Origin: Bacillota bacterium | GTDB lineage: Bacteria > Bacillota_E > JAJZYS01 > JAJYTV01 | DNA: 47,857 bases | Reading direction: 5' to 3' | Assembly: GCA_021845645.1 (NCBI GenBank) | Contig: JAJZVM010000025.1 | Coordinates: 1 to 47,857 of the forward strand | Shown here: positions 1-9,236 of the stretch, one piece after another | How the letters are laid out: every line of letters starts with the position of its first letter | Numbering within the stretch: the first letter of the stretch is position 1 | Notes under the pieces: model-generated | The model's database searches: none | What the model was told of the DNA's origin: nothing | What the model saw: only the letters and a program-made list of their open reading frames with translations | Program-made: the position numbers and the translations under genes

Positions 1-146
1 TTCGGCCCTTCCTCGGGTCGTGGATTTGCCTCCAGCTTCCTCCCCACACCCCCTCGCGGGCAGTGCAGTTGCTCTTGGCTAATGGGCTCGTGCTGCCTCG
101 CCCATAGCGGACTTTCACCGCCAAGTCGGCGCCCATGCCGGGCGCA

Positions 147-181
147 CCAAAGAAGCCTGCCAAGCGCGGGCGCTGGCAGGC
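147..181 (-). terminator. Probable intrinsic terminator of the exporter/acetyltransferase operon
   Basis: A GC-rich inverted repeat (GCCTGCC ... GGCAGGC with further inner pairing) lies just downstream of the acetyltransferase stop. Read on the minus strand it is followed by a T-rich TTCTTT stretch. No gene was recognised between it and the left edge. Confidence 0.55.
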
Positions 182-209
182 CCAACCATCGAGATGGTAC
201 CATGCGGCC

Positions 210-749
210 CTAGCCGGTGCCAGTATCTTCACCCGGCGACCATTCCCGGCGCAGGAGCGAGTAGAAGAGCTGGTCGCTGAAACGGCCGTCGATCAGGTAG
301 TGCTCGCGCAGCCGTCCGTCGAGGTGAAACCCCACGCGCTCGAGGATCGCGATCGATGCCCCGTTCTCGGCCGACGTGGTGGCGTAGAGCTTGTGCAGTT
401 CCTTGCCGGGCCAGGCGAACAGGATGCCGACGAACATCCGCAAGGCCTTGCGTCCCACGCCCTGCCCGCGGGACTCGGCGGCAAAGTAGTAGCCGATCTC
501 CATGCTGCGGTTGCGGGGATTCTCATCGAAGGCGACCATGCGACCGACGGGCCTGTCGTCCGCGATCACGCTGAACACGAGCTCCCGCGCCTCTGCCAGG
601 GCTCGGACATAATGCGCCCTGAACGCCGGATACGGACGTACGAGCTCTACCGGCCGGCAGGTGTAGCGTTCCCAGTGTGGGTCTTCCTCCTGCCAGCGGT
701 AATAGAAGGGCAGGTCCGCCACCTGCACCGGCCTCAGCCTGACCTCCAC
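210..749 (-). CDS. GNAT family N-acetyltransferase (RimJ/RimL-like)
   Basis: Protein of 179 aa with a GNAT fold. The acetyl-CoA pyrophosphate-binding motif RGQGVGR is at residues 94-100, preceded by the beta strand MEIGYYF and followed by the NGASIAILERVGF segment typical of RimJ/RimL-type enzymes, which acetylate amino groups of proteins or small molecules. I chose the GTG at 749 because GGGGGAGG lies 7 bases upstream. It follows the ABC-2 permease by 86 bases on the same strand, so it is probably the third gene of an exporter operon. That context suggests, but does not prove, a role in modifying the compound that is exported. The substrate is unknown. Confidence 0.85.
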   Translation of the reverse strand: MEVRLRPVQVADLPFYYRWQEEDPHWERYTCRPVELVRPYPAFRAHYVRALAEARELVFSVIADDRPVGRMVAFDENPRNRSMEIGYYFAAESRGQGVGRKALRMFVGILFAWPGKELHKLYATTSAENGASIAILERVGFHLDGRLREHYLIDGRFSDQLFYSLLRREWSPGEDTGTG

Positions 750-835
750 GAGACCGCCTCCCCCGGCGGGGCTCTTCCCGCCATCATATTCGAGGTCGGC
801 GGCCTGGTCTCGATACGGCGACGGTCCTGTGCCTT

Positions 836-1906
836 CTACTCCCAGCGCCAGGTGCGCGTGGAGATGACGGCCAGGAGCACGAACCAGGCGAGGAGGGCCC
901 AGATGTCGGACTGCACCGCAGGCGCCCATGGGGCATACTGCCCGGACATCAGCCCGCGCACGCCGTCGACGAGGTAGGTGAGCGGCAGGACGTGGACGAT
1001 CGACCTGAGGAGCGGCGGCAGGCTCGTCAGCGGGAAGAAGACGCCGCTCAGGAACATCATCGGTAAGCTGACGACCTGGATGATCGGCATCGTGGCCTCT
1101 TCGGTCTTGGCGAAACCGGCGATGACGAAACCGATCGCGAGGAATGCGGCCATGCCGAGCACCACGGTCAGAAGCAGGGGCAGCAGCGGCAGCAGGACGT
1201 TCACATGCAGGAAGACGACGGCGATCGCCACGATCAGGGCCGCGCTGAGGATGCCGAAGACGAGCTGGTAGAGCACGACGCCGCCGAGGAACTGGAGTGG
1301 CTTCAAAGGCGTCGCGAGGAAACGGCGCAGGACGCCCTTCTCCTTCCAGCGGGTCAAGCTGCCGGCGACGCCAAAGAGGCTGTTCTGCATCGCCATGAGC
1401 GCCAGGACGCCGGGCAAGAGGAAGTCGAGATAGGTCGACGTGCGGCTGCCTGCGGCAGCCTTGGGCTTGACGACCAGGTAGGGCTGCTGGCCGGTCATCG
1501 CGAGGTTGATCTGGGCCGCGGCCGACGTCACGGCGGACACGGCCTGCTGCGCCGTCTGCATGTTGGCGCTGTTGTAGACGAGCTCGGCGTGCCAGGGCGG
1601 CGGACTCGATGCCGACGGCAGCAGCAAGGCCGCGTCCGCCTGGCCGAGGCGTACGAGGCGGAGCGCATCCTTGCGCCCCTCGCGCTTGACGCTGAAGTAC
1701 GGGATCTTCTCGTACGCCTGCACGATCCTCGCCTCCGCCCCGGTCCTGGGGCCGGAGACGAGCAGGTTGAGCTTGAAGCTCGAGTTGCCCAGGAAGCCGA
1801 ACACGACCATCAGCAGCACGGGAAAGAAGAACGTCCAGAACAGGGCCTGGCGATTGCGCACGAGCGAGCGCAGCAGGGCTGCCGTGACCGTCAAGAGCTG
1901 TCTCAT
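836..1906 (-). CDS. ABC-2 type transporter permease
   Basis: Protein of 356 aa with the usual ABC-2 layout. One membrane helix lies at about residues 20-40 (LFWTFFFPVLLMVVFGFLG). A large extracytoplasmic domain follows to about residue 180, then five hydrophobic segments in the C-terminal half that include a SLPMMFLSGVFFPL motif. It overlaps the ATPase stop codon by one base (TGATG), so the two are translationally coupled and should form one export complex. Substrates of this family include drugs, lipids and polysaccharides; which applies cannot be told here. Confidence 0.9.
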   Translation of the reverse strand: MRQLLTVTAALLRSLVRNRQALFWTFFFPVLLMVVFGFLGNSSFKLNLLVSGPRTGAEARIVQAYEKIPYFSVKREGRKDALRLVRLGQADAALLLPSASSPPPWHAELVYNSANMQTAQQAVSAVTSAAAQINLAMTGQQPYLVVKPKAAAGSRTSTYLDFLLPGVLALMAMQNSLFGVAGSLTRWKEKGVLRRFLATPLKPLQFLGGVVLYQLVFGILSAALIVAIAVVFLHVNVLLPLLPLLLTVVLGMAAFLAIGFVIAGFAKTEEATMPIIQVVSLPMMFLSGVFFPLTSLPPLLRSIVHVLPLTYLVDGVRGLMSGQYAPWAPAVQSDIWALLAWFVLLAVISTRTWRWE

Positions 1907-2823
1907 CAGTCGCGCAGGCTCCTTCCCGTAAGTTGGAGGAAGACATCCTCGAGCGTGGCCGTGCGCGTGGCGAGCCCTGTCAGGGGAACCCCCCGTCCCC
2001 TGGCCCACTCGGCGAGCGCCGCGAGCGTCTCGTCGAGTTGCTGCGTCACGAGCACCTTCTTCGGCCCGTCGCACGTCACGCGCTCGAGACCCGGCAGGCG
2101 CAGGTCGTCCGCGATCGGCACCTCAGCCGCCACCTCGATGATGGCCCCCGGCCTGTGGCGTCGGATGAGCTCCTGCGGCTGGCCCTCGTCCAGCACATGC
2201 CCATGGTCCATGATGGCGAGCTGGTCGCAGAGCGCCTCCGCCTCGTCCATGTAGTGCGTCGTCATCACGACGGTCCTGCCCTCTTCCCGCAGCTGGCGCA
2301 CCGAATCCCACACATTGCGGCGCGCCTGCGGGTCGAGTCCAGCCGTCGGCTCGTCGAGGAACACCACCTCGGGGTCGTTGACGAGCGCCACCGCGACCGC
2401 AAGGCGCTGCCGCTGGCCGCCCGAGAGGTGCTGCACGTAGGCCTTGCGCTTCTCGCCGAGCTCGAAGCGCTCGATCAGGGCGTCGGTGGGAAGCGTGCGC
2501 CGGTAGAAGCTCGCAAAGAGATTGATCGTCTCGTCCACGCGCAGCAGCTCGAAGAACGCGGACGTCTGCAGCTGCACGCCGAAGCGCTCCCGCGCCACCC
2601 TGGGCTGTCGCACAAGGTCGTGCTCACCGTAGGTGATGCTGCCGCTGTCCGGACGCCGCAGCCCCTCGATCATCTCGAGCGTCGTCGTCTTGCCGGCGCC
2701 ATTCGGCCCGAGCAGCCCGAAGATGCGGCCCGGCTCAATCCCGAGGTCCACGCCGTCGACGGCGCGCACGCTGCCGTACGTCTTGTGGACGTCTTTGAGG
2801 CGCAGGAACTCGCTCCTGGCCAG
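1906..2823 (-). CDS. ABC transporter ATP-binding protein (DrrA/CcmA-like exporter type)
   Basis: ATPase of about 305 aa. Walker A GPNGAGKTT is at residues 39-47, signature LSGGQ at 133-137 and Walker B VVFLDEP at 153-159. A C-terminal extension of about 90 residues, as in DrrA-type exporters, ends in the TLEDVFLQLTGRSLRD motif. No ATG, GTG or TTG is close to the start. The best ribosome binding site, GGGAGGG, sits 6 bases before a CTG that would begin LARSEFLRL, so initiation at CTG is proposed. Its permease follows with a one-base overlap. The 200 bases upstream are shared with the divergent exonuclease gene and should hold both promoters. Confidence 0.88.
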   Translation of the reverse strand: MARSEFLRLKDVHKTYGSVRAVDGVDLGIEPGRIFGLLGPNGAGKTTTLEMIEGLRRPDSGSITYGEHDLVRQPRVARERFGVQLQTSAFFELLRVDETINLFASFYRRTLPTDALIERFELGEKRKAYVQHLSGGQRQRLAVAVALVNDPEVVFLDEPTAGLDPQARRNVWDSVRQLREEGRTVVMTTHYMDEAEALCDQLAIMDHGHVLDEGQPQELIRRHRPGAIIEVAAEVPIADDLRLPGLERVTCDGPKKVLVTQQLDETLAALAEWARGRGVPLTGLATRTATLEDVFLQLTGRSLRD

Positions 2824-3024
2824 ATGTATCCCTCCCTGAGATCGCTGGTACCTGCTCCCTACTATACCTAGGTCGCACAAGCACCCGGCATTGTACGCGA
2901 GTACGAGCGTTGCGCGCGCGAGGCCGGTAGCCCACAGCGCGAAGCACGTCACGGGCCCCCCAGCAGGAAACCCGGCGGATGCGCGGAAGCCGGTCGTCGG
3001 AAGACGTAAGGAGGGGTCGCACCC

Positions 3025-3780
3025 TTGAGGCCTGCACTCGTCTTCGATGTGGAGACCGTCGTCGACGCCGACATGGCGCGGCGCGTGCTGGGACAGCCTC
3101 AGTTGACGGATGCGGAGGCATTGCCGCTCGTGGCCCCGCCGCGCGGCGCGGAGGAAGCCTTCGGCTTCCCGAAGCCCCTCTACCACCGCGTGGTCGAGAT
3201 CTCTGTCTGCGCCGTGGCTGGGGACGGCACGATCGAGGTGCTGCGGCCGCTCAACAGCGGCAACGACGAACGCGTCCTGGTGCACGGGTTCTGGGCGGGC
3301 TTCGCCCACCGTCTGCCGGGCGTGCGCCTCGTCAGCTACAACGGGCGACGCTTCGACGTGCCGGTGCTGGTGCAGCGGGCCCTCGGCCACGGCCTCTCGC
3401 CTGCGGCGATCTGGCGGGACGACTACCGCCAACGGTTCCGCGACAGCCACCTCGATATCATGGATGTCCTTTCGGATTACGGCAGCTCCACACCTCTCAG
3501 CCAGCACGAACTCGCGACGATGCTCGGCATCCCGGGCAAGCTGGGCGTCGCCGGCAGCGACGTCCGCCGGCTCTGGGCCGAAGGGCGCGGCCAGGACATC
3601 GCAGCCTACTGCACCTGCGATGTCGCCACCCTGACCCTCGCCTTCGCGCGCATTGGCAGCGTCGCCGGCTGGTGCTCGCAGACGGAGGCCGACCGGATGC
3701 AAGAGGGCGTCCGCACGTCGCTCGAGGTCCTCGCGGCGGGGCATCCGCTCTACACCGACTTCCTCGCGGCCCTCGGCTGA
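3025..3780 (+). CDS. PolB-like 3'-5' exonuclease (RNase H fold)
   Basis: Protein of 251 aa resembling the stand-alone exonuclease domain family related to PolB proofreading (DNA_pol_B_exo2). The DEDD-type residues are visible: D8 and E10 in FDVET (Exo I), D111 in SYNGRRFDVPVL (Exo II) and D199 in YCTCDVATL (Exo III). It should remove nucleotides from 3' ends of DNA or RNA with two metal ions. The TTG at 3025 is chosen because GGAGGGG lies about 8 bases upstream and no in-frame ATG precedes FDVET. The pucR gene follows by 8 bases, possibly co-transcribed without functional connection. Confidence 0.82.
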   Translation: MRPALVFDVETVVDADMARRVLGQPQLTDAEALPLVAPPRGAEEAFGFPKPLYHRVVEISVCAVAGDGTIEVLRPLNSGNDERVLVHGFWAGFAHRLPGVRLVSYNGRRFDVPVLVQRALGHGLSPAAIWRDDYRQRFRDSHLDIMDVLSDYGSSTPLSQHELATMLGIPGKLGVAGSDVRRLWAEGRGQDIAAYCTCDVATLTLAFARIGSVAGWCSQTEADRMQEGVRTSLEVLAAGHPLYTDFLAALG

Positions 3781-3788
3781 ACACGACC

Positions 3789-5432
3789 ATGACGCCGCAT
3801 GAGGCAGGTGACGACGTGTCGAGAAGCCGCCCGATGGATCTGCCCACGCTGCGCGAGATCCTGCGCAGGCCCGCCTTCCAGGGCGCGGAGGTCCTGGCCG
3901 GGCGCCAGGGGCTCGATGCCCACGTCCGCTGGGTGCACGTCGGCGAGATCCCCGACATCGCGCGCTACCTGCGCGGCCAGGAACTCGTCCTCTCCACCGG
4001 CGTCGGCCTTCGCCTGCCCCAGGACCGGCGCCGCTACCTCGAGCGTCTGGCCGAGTGCAGGGTGGCGGGCGTCTGCATCGAACTCGGCAGGTACCTGAGG
4101 CACGTACCGGACGACATGCTCCGGCTCTCCGATCGCCTGGAGCTGCCCTTGATCGCCTTCCTCCACCAGGTACGCTTCGTCGACATCACGCGCGACGTGC
4201 ACGCGGTGATCCTGCAGGGAGAGCAGCAGGTCCTGCTCTCCCTGCAGCACCTGGCGGAGGACCTGCGCCGGCTGCAGGGCCATCCTGCGCCGGAAGACGG
4301 GATCCTGGGGCAGCTCGGCCTGTGGCTCGGCGATGCCGTCCTGTTCCTGCCCACATCCGGCCCGGCGATCCGCTTCGGCCCCGTGGAGCGCTGCGAGCCT
4401 CTCGAGCAGCAGGCCACGGCCATGCTCAAGGCACTGCGCTTCCCGGCGGGCGCCTTGCCGGACGCGGTGCTGCCCGACGGCAGCGGCGTCGTCTCACGCC
4501 TCGTCGCACAGCAGGAAGGGACGCCGGGCCTCCTGTTCGCCGCCTGCAGGAGCGATGATCGGGTCGCCGCAGGCATGGCCCTCGATCTTGCCGCGGCCGC
4601 CCTGGCCCAGGTCGTTCCGCGCCAGGAGCGGCCAAGGCCGGAGGACGCGCCCGACGACGACCGTCTCGTGGCGCACCTCCTGGCGGGGGACGCGCCTGGC
4701 CTCGTGGCGGACGGTCTCGAGCGTTTCAGGCGCGGCGGGCGGTTGCCCTCGAGGGCCATGCTCTTCCTCTTGCGCGGAGCGGCTTCCGCCTCTCCAGCGC
4801 TGCCTGGGGGTCTGCAGCTGCGGCTCGGGCAGCAGGGACTCCGTACGCTGGTCGGCAGGCGCGGCGACGATCTTGCACTGCTGCTCTTCGATCCCGCACC
4901 GCTCGCGCAGCTCAGGCGCCTCGCGGAGGACATGAAGATGGTTGCTGCACCAGCCGGAGGGCTCTCGATCGGCGCCTCCGATCTCCTGCCGCTCGGCGAG
5001 CTCCCGCGCGGTCTGCAGGAGGCGAGCCTCGCCTTGGCTGCGGCCGTCTGGTCGGCTGGAAACACGAGTCCCTTCTATGAGGAGCTCGGCGCCCTGCGCA
5101 TGCTCTCGCAGCTGCGCAACGGCTTCGACGCCGCCGCATGCGTCGAGGAGGAGCTTGGTCCCCTGCTCGCGTACGACCGGCGGCACCGCACAGACCTGCT
5201 GGCGACGCTCGGCGTCCTGCTGCGGACGGAGCACAAGGATGCTGCGGCACAGCTGCTGAGGATCCGGCGGCAGACGCTCTACTACCGGATCGATCGTATC
5301 GCGACGCTGCTCGGGGACGACTTCCTGCGCCCTGAGCGCAGACTCCGCCTCCTGCTCGCCTTGCTCGCACGGCTGCAGTCGGAGTTCGGCGACTCTGGAC
5401 AGTCTGTCCAAGGCGAGGCCACAGACTTCTGA
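3789..5432 (+). CDS. PucR family transcriptional regulator
   Basis: Protein of up to 547 aa. It has an N-terminal PucR ligand-sensing domain (LPTLREILRRPAFQGAEVLAG through about residue 140) and a C-terminal PucR-type HTH (LLRIRRQTLYYRIDRI), the usual order in activators of purine, GABA or amino-acid catabolism. Starts are uncertain: the ATG at 3789 has no good binding site, the GTG at 3816 has AGGCAGG about 7 bases upstream, and the ATG at 3834 lies directly at MDLPTLREIL. It sits 24 bases before the aminotransferase-dehydrogenase pair, so it is most likely their regulator, responding to an amine or amino-acid substrate. Confidence 0.88.
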   Translation: MTPHEAGDDVSRSRPMDLPTLREILRRPAFQGAEVLAGRQGLDAHVRWVHVGEIPDIARYLRGQELVLSTGVGLRLPQDRRRYLERLAECRVAGVCIELGRYLRHVPDDMLRLSDRLELPLIAFLHQVRFVDITRDVHAVILQGEQQVLLSLQHLAEDLRRLQGHPAPEDGILGQLGLWLGDAVLFLPTSGPAIRFGPVERCEPLEQQATAMLKALRFPAGALPDAVLPDGSGVVSRLVAQQEGTPGLLFAACRSDDRVAAGMALDLAAAALAQVVPRQERPRPEDAPDDDRLVAHLLAGDAPGLVADGLERFRRGGRLPSRAMLFLLRGAASASPALPGGLQLRLGQQGLRTLVGRRGDDLALLLFDPAPLAQLRRLAEDMKMVAAPAGGLSIGASDLLPLGELPRGLQEASLALAAAVWSAGNTSPFYEELGALRMLSQLRNGFDAAACVEEELGPLLAYDRRHRTDLLATLGVLLRTEHKDAAAQLLRIRRQTLYYRIDRIATLLGDDFLRPERRLRLLLALLARLQSEFGDSGQSVQGEATDF

Positions 5433-5456
5433 CGCTGTGTCCCTCACGCCGCGGCG

Positions 5457-6782
5457 TTGCGTCCCCTAGTCTCTAGGCCAGAGGAGGGGACCGCGACGGA
5501 CACCAGGGAAAAGTATGAGCGGTATGTCAACACGAGCTTCACAGGCGGCCTCGAGCCGATCGCGATCGCGCGCGGTGAGGGCGCCCGCCTCCTGACCCAG
5601 GACGGCCGGGAGTACATCGACTGCTTCGCAGGCATCTCGGTCGTCAACGCGGGTCACGGCCACCCCAAGGTGCGTGACGCCGCAAAGACGCAGATCGACC
5701 GCCTGATCCACGCCAGCTCCTACACGTACTACCTGGAACCCGTCGCGGATCTCGCGGAGCGCCTCGCGGCCGTCACGCCAGGGCGCCTGCAGAAGACCTT
5801 CTTCGCCAACTCGGGCGCGGAGGGCATCGAGGCCGCAATGCGCATGGCCAAGGCGTTCACCGGCCGGCACGAGTTCATCGCGCTCGAGCGCAGCTTCCAC
5901 GGACGTTCGGTGGGAACCTTGAGCCTCACCGGCAACATGTCGCGCAAGAGCCGCGGCGGTCCCTATCTCTCCGGTATCGCCTTCGCGCCCGCACCCTACC
6001 CCTACCGCTCGCGCTTCGCCGGCGATGCCGAGGAGATCGGCCGGCAGGCGGCGGCCGCCCTCGAGGACGTGATCCGCTTCCACACGAGCGGCGACGTGGC
6101 GGCCTTCATCGCAGAGCCGGTGATGGGCGAGGGTGGCATCATCGTGCCGCCCAGGAGTTACCTGCCGCAGGTCAAGGAGATCCTGGACCGTCACGGCATC
6201 CTGCTGATCGCGGACGAGGTGCAGTGCGGCTTCGGCCGCACGGGTCGCCTCTTCGCCGTCGAGCACTTCGGCGTCGAGCCGGACATCCTCGTCTCCGCGA
6301 AGGGCATCGCGGACGGCTTTCCGCTTTCGGCGACGATCGCCCGTCCGGAGGTGGCCGACAGCTTCCGTCCAGGCGAGCACCTCTCCACCTTCGGCGGCAA
6401 CCCCGTCTCCTGCGCCGCAGCGATCGCGAACCTCGACGTGATGCTGGCGGAAGACCTTCCCGGCCGCTCGGCGCGTCTCGGCGAGCAGGCGCTCGCCAGG
6501 CTGCGCGAGGAGTCTTCGGACATGGCATGCGTCGGCGAAGCACGGGGTCTCGGGCTGATGATCGGCATCGAGCTCGTCAAAGACCGCGTCTCAAAGGAGC
6601 CGGACCCTGGCCTCGCCAAGGCGGTGCGCGCCTACTGCCGCGATCACGGCGTCCTCATCGGTGTCGGCGGTGTGGACGGCAACGTGCTGCGCCTGCAGCC
6701 GCCGCTCGTGATCGCCGAGGGCGACCTCGACGAGGCGCTCACTGTGGTGCTGGCGGCCTTGCAGGGAAGCTGCGCCGCCTGA
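5457..6782 (+). CDS. Class III aminotransferase (4-aminobutyrate / beta-alanine type)
   Basis: PLP-dependent fold-type I aminotransferase of about 430-441 aa. The SGAEGIEAAMR cofactor loop is at about 119-129 and the DEVQCGFGRTG motif carries D253. The Schiff-base lysine is K282 in VSAKGIADGFPLSA. It transfers the amino group of an omega-amino acid to a keto acid, giving a semialdehyde. The dehydrogenase downstream suggests beta-alanine to malonic semialdehyde, or GABA. The start is odd. The only in-frame common start is a TTG at 5457 with no binding site, whereas a strong GAGGAGGGG at 5481-5489 is followed 6 bases later by ACG (5496), with no ATG, GTG or TTG before the conserved KYERYVN. Coordinates use the TTG. 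Confidence 0.85.
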   Translation: MRPLVSRPEEGTATDTREKYERYVNTSFTGGLEPIAIARGEGARLLTQDGREYIDCFAGISVVNAGHGHPKVRDAAKTQIDRLIHASSYTYYLEPVADLAERLAAVTPGRLQKTFFANSGAEGIEAAMRMAKAFTGRHEFIALERSFHGRSVGTLSLTGNMSRKSRGGPYLSGIAFAPAPYPYRSRFAGDAEEIGRQAAAALEDVIRFHTSGDVAAFIAEPVMGEGGIIVPPRSYLPQVKEILDRHGILLIADEVQCGFGRTGRLFAVEHFGVEPDILVSAKGIADGFPLSATIARPEVADSFRPGEHLSTFGGNPVSCAAAIANLDVMLAEDLPGRSARLGEQALARLREESSDMACVGEARGLGLMIGIELVKDRVSKEPDPGLAKAVRAYCRDHGVLIGVGGVDGNVLRLQPPLVIAEGDLDEALTVVLAALQGSCAA

Positions 6783-6809
6783 CGGAGCGCAGGGAAAGGG
6801 GAAGTTCTC

Positions 6810-8300
6810 TTGGAGCGCATCCCGCACTACATCGGCGGCCGTGTCGTGACCGGCAGGTCCGGGCGATCCGGTCCTGTCTACAACCCCGCCACAGGCCAAA
6901 AGACGCATGAGGTGGACTTCGCAAGCCCAGGCGAGGTGCAGGCCGCCGTCGCATCGGCCCAGGCCGCCTTCCCGGCCTGGCGCGCGACGTCGCTGTCCCG
7001 TCGCGCCGAGATCCTCTTCCGCATACGCGAGACCCTCGACCAGCACCGCCGGGAGATTGCCGAGCGGATCACCGCGCAGCACGGCAAGGTGCTGTCGGAC
7101 GCGATGGGCGAGGTGGCGCGCGGTCTTGAGAACGTCGAGTTCGCCTGCGGCGTGCCGCACCTGCTCAAGGGAGCCTTCAGCGAGCAGGCATCGACCGGTG
7201 TCGACGTGTACTCCATGCGACAGCCGCTCGGCGTCGTGGCCGGCATCTCCCCGTTCAACTTCCCGGCCATGGTGCCGATGTGGATGTTCGCAAACGCCAT
7301 CGCGTGCGGCAACACGTTCGTCCTGAAGCCGTCCGAGAAGGACCCCTCCCCCGCCATGCTGATCGCGGATCTCCTGTCGCAGGCCGGCTTGCCTCCCGGC
7401 GTCTTCAATGTCGTCCATGGCGACAAGCTCGCCGTCGACGCCCTCATCGACCACCCGGACGTCCAGGCGATCTCGTTCGTCGGTTCGACGCCGGTGGCCC
7501 GGGCGATCCATCAGGCCTCGACGCGGTCCGGCAAGCGGGTGCAGGCCCTGGCGGGAGCCAAGAACCACATGGTCGTGCTGCCCGACGCCGACCTCGACAT
7601 GGCTGCGGACGCAGCCGTGTCGGCCGGCTTCGGCTCGGCAGGCGAGCGCTGCATGGCCATCTCGGTCGTGGTGGCGGTCGGGGCGATCGGTGACCGCCTG
7701 GTCGCAGCGATCAAGGAGCGCATGCAAAGGGTGCGGATCGGCGACGGCCTGGAGCCGGCGTCGGAGATGGGACCGCTGATCACCGCGGAGCACCGCGACC
7801 GCGTCGCCTCGTACCTCGACTCAGGTCGCGTACAGGGCGCGGAGGTGGTGGTGGACGGCCGCGAGGACCCGGTCTGCGGACGTCCCGGCTTCTTCCTCGG
7901 CGTGTCGCTGCTGGACCACGTGACGCCCGCCATGGACTGCTACCGGGACGAGATCTTCGGCCCGGTCCTGTCGGTCGTCCGCGCAGCGACCTACGAGGAC
8001 GCCGTGCGCCTCGTCAACACCAGCCCCTGGGGCAACGGCGCCGCGATCTTCACGCGCGACGGCGGCGCCGCCCGGAGCTTCCAATTCGACGCGGAGGCAG
8101 GCATGATCGGCATCAACGTGCCTATCCCGGTGCCGGTCGGGTACTACTCGTTCGGCGGCTGGAAGCAGTCGCTCTTCGGCGACACGCACATGTACGGGCC
8201 GGAAGGCATCAGCTTCTACACCCGCGGCAAGGTCGTGACGAGCCGCTGGCCCGATCCCGCGACGAGTGCTGTCGACCTCGGCTTTCCGCGTACGCGCTGA
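6810..8300 (+). CDS. mmsA: CoA-acylating methylmalonate/malonate-semialdehyde dehydrogenase
   Basis: Aldehyde dehydrogenase superfamily protein of 496 aa starting at TTG behind an AAGGGGAAG site. N150 lies in ISPFNFP and the catalytic C281 in GSAGERCMAIS. AGAKNHM replaces the usual general-base glutamate region, which is characteristic of the CoA-dependent MMSDH subfamily. It should oxidise malonic or methylmalonic semialdehyde to acetyl- or propionyl-CoA with release of CO2. It directly follows the aminotransferase (27 bases), so the pair forms a route from beta-alanine or a similar amino acid to acyl-CoA. Length matches the family. Confidence 0.9.
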   Translation: MERIPHYIGGRVVTGRSGRSGPVYNPATGQKTHEVDFASPGEVQAAVASAQAAFPAWRATSLSRRAEILFRIRETLDQHRREIAERITAQHGKVLSDAMGEVARGLENVEFACGVPHLLKGAFSEQASTGVDVYSMRQPLGVVAGISPFNFPAMVPMWMFANAIACGNTFVLKPSEKDPSPAMLIADLLSQAGLPPGVFNVVHGDKLAVDALIDHPDVQAISFVGSTPVARAIHQASTRSGKRVQALAGAKNHMVVLPDADLDMAADAAVSAGFGSAGERCMAISVVVAVGAIGDRLVAAIKERMQRVRIGDGLEPASEMGPLITAEHRDRVASYLDSGRVQGAEVVVDGREDPVCGRPGFFLGVSLLDHVTPAMDCYRDEIFGPVLSVVRAATYEDAVRLVNTSPWGNGAAIFTRDGGAARSFQFDAEAGMIGINVPIPVPVGYYSFGGWKQSLFGDTHMYGPEGISFYTRGKVVTSRWPDPATSAVDLGFPRTR

Positions 8301-8369
8301 GAGGCACGCAAATGCGGCCCACAATTCTTCCCAGACGGCGATCTTGGTTGCCGCGCCTTGCGTCTGGAT

Positions 8370-9236
8370 CTAGGGGCGGTCCGCGAGCGAGAGCGTGCCG
8401 GAGAGCACCGTGACGGCCGCACCGCCGACCCGCACCGATGCGGCGCCGGGAGCCACCTCGACATGGATCAGGCCGGGCCTGCCCACGGTCCAGCCCTGCT
8501 CGAACAGGTGGCGGCCTGGCGCCAGCATACCCCGGCTGACCAGGTATGCCGCGAGGGCTCCGCTGGCCGTGCCGGTATGCGGGTCTTCCGGCACACCGGC
8601 GGCGGGCGAGAAGTCCCGCGTGTGCAAGGTGCTGCCCGGCAGTTCCGTCTGCCGGCAGTAGAGGTGGGTCGACACGATGCCCCGGCTCCTGTTGTGCGCC
8701 GCGAGCTCAGGCATGACGGGCTGCGCGCGGCGCAGGACATCGAGGTCCCGTACCGGCACCAGGAGGGCCCAGAGTCCTGTATAGCCGATGCCGATCGGGA
8801 TTTCGGGGTCGAGGTCGCCGTACTCCAGCCCCAGCAGCTCTGCGACAGCCCCGGGGTCGTCGTCGCACGCCTTGATGCGCGGCGTGTCCTGCCGCATCCA
8901 ATGCATATCCTGACCGGCCTCGAGGTCCAGGACGCCGACTCTGGTCTCGGCCTGCACGGGGCCCGTGATGCGGCCCTCCTCTCTCAGCGCGTGCAGCGCG
9001 GCGATGGTGGCGTGGCCGCACAGGTCGACCTCCTGCGCAGGTGTGAAATACCTGAGGCGCAGATCCGCCTTGCCTGACGGCAGGACAAACGCCGTCTCGG
9101 AGCAATTGAGCTCCTTGGCGATCGCCTGCATCTCCTCCTCGGAGAGCCCCAGCGCGTGCGTGACGACCCCGGCCGGATTGCCTTCGAAGGGCCGCCTCGA
9201 AAACGCGTCCACCTGTTTGACGTCGATTGCGCGCAT
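8370..9236 (-). CDS. PhzF family isomerase
   Basis: Protein of 288 aa of the PhzF/YddE family, with two diaminopimelate-epimerase-like halves. The N-terminal VDAFSRRPFEGNPAGV and LNCSETAFV motifs are present; E47 is the likely catalytic acid. The second half has GVPEDPHTGTASGAL. The GGAGG site 7 bases before the ATG supports the start. Relatives isomerise or epimerise small acidic metabolites, but the physiological substrate is seldom known. It is convergent with mmsA and stands alone, so context adds nothing. Confidence 0.88.
   Translation of the reverse strand: MRAIDVKQVDAFSRRPFEGNPAGVVTHALGLSEEEMQAIAKELNCSETAFVLPSGKADLRLRYFTPAQEVDLCGHATIAALHALREEGRITGPVQAETRVGVLDLEAGQDMHWMRQDTPRIKACDDDPGAVAELLGLEYGDLDPEIPIGIGYTGLWALLVPVRDLDVLRRAQPVMPELAAHNRSRGIVSTHLYCRQTELPGSTLHTRDFSPAAGVPEDPHTGTASGALAAYLVSRGMLAPGRHLFEQGWTVGRPGLIHVEVAPGAASVRVGGAAVTVLSGTLSLADRP

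Noticed and set aside
2979..3788. Upstream extension of the PucR frame across the exonuclease gene
   Set aside because: The extension is arginine- and glycine-rich with no conserved motif, while the overlapping frame encodes a clear DEDD exonuclease. PucR starts near 3789-3834.
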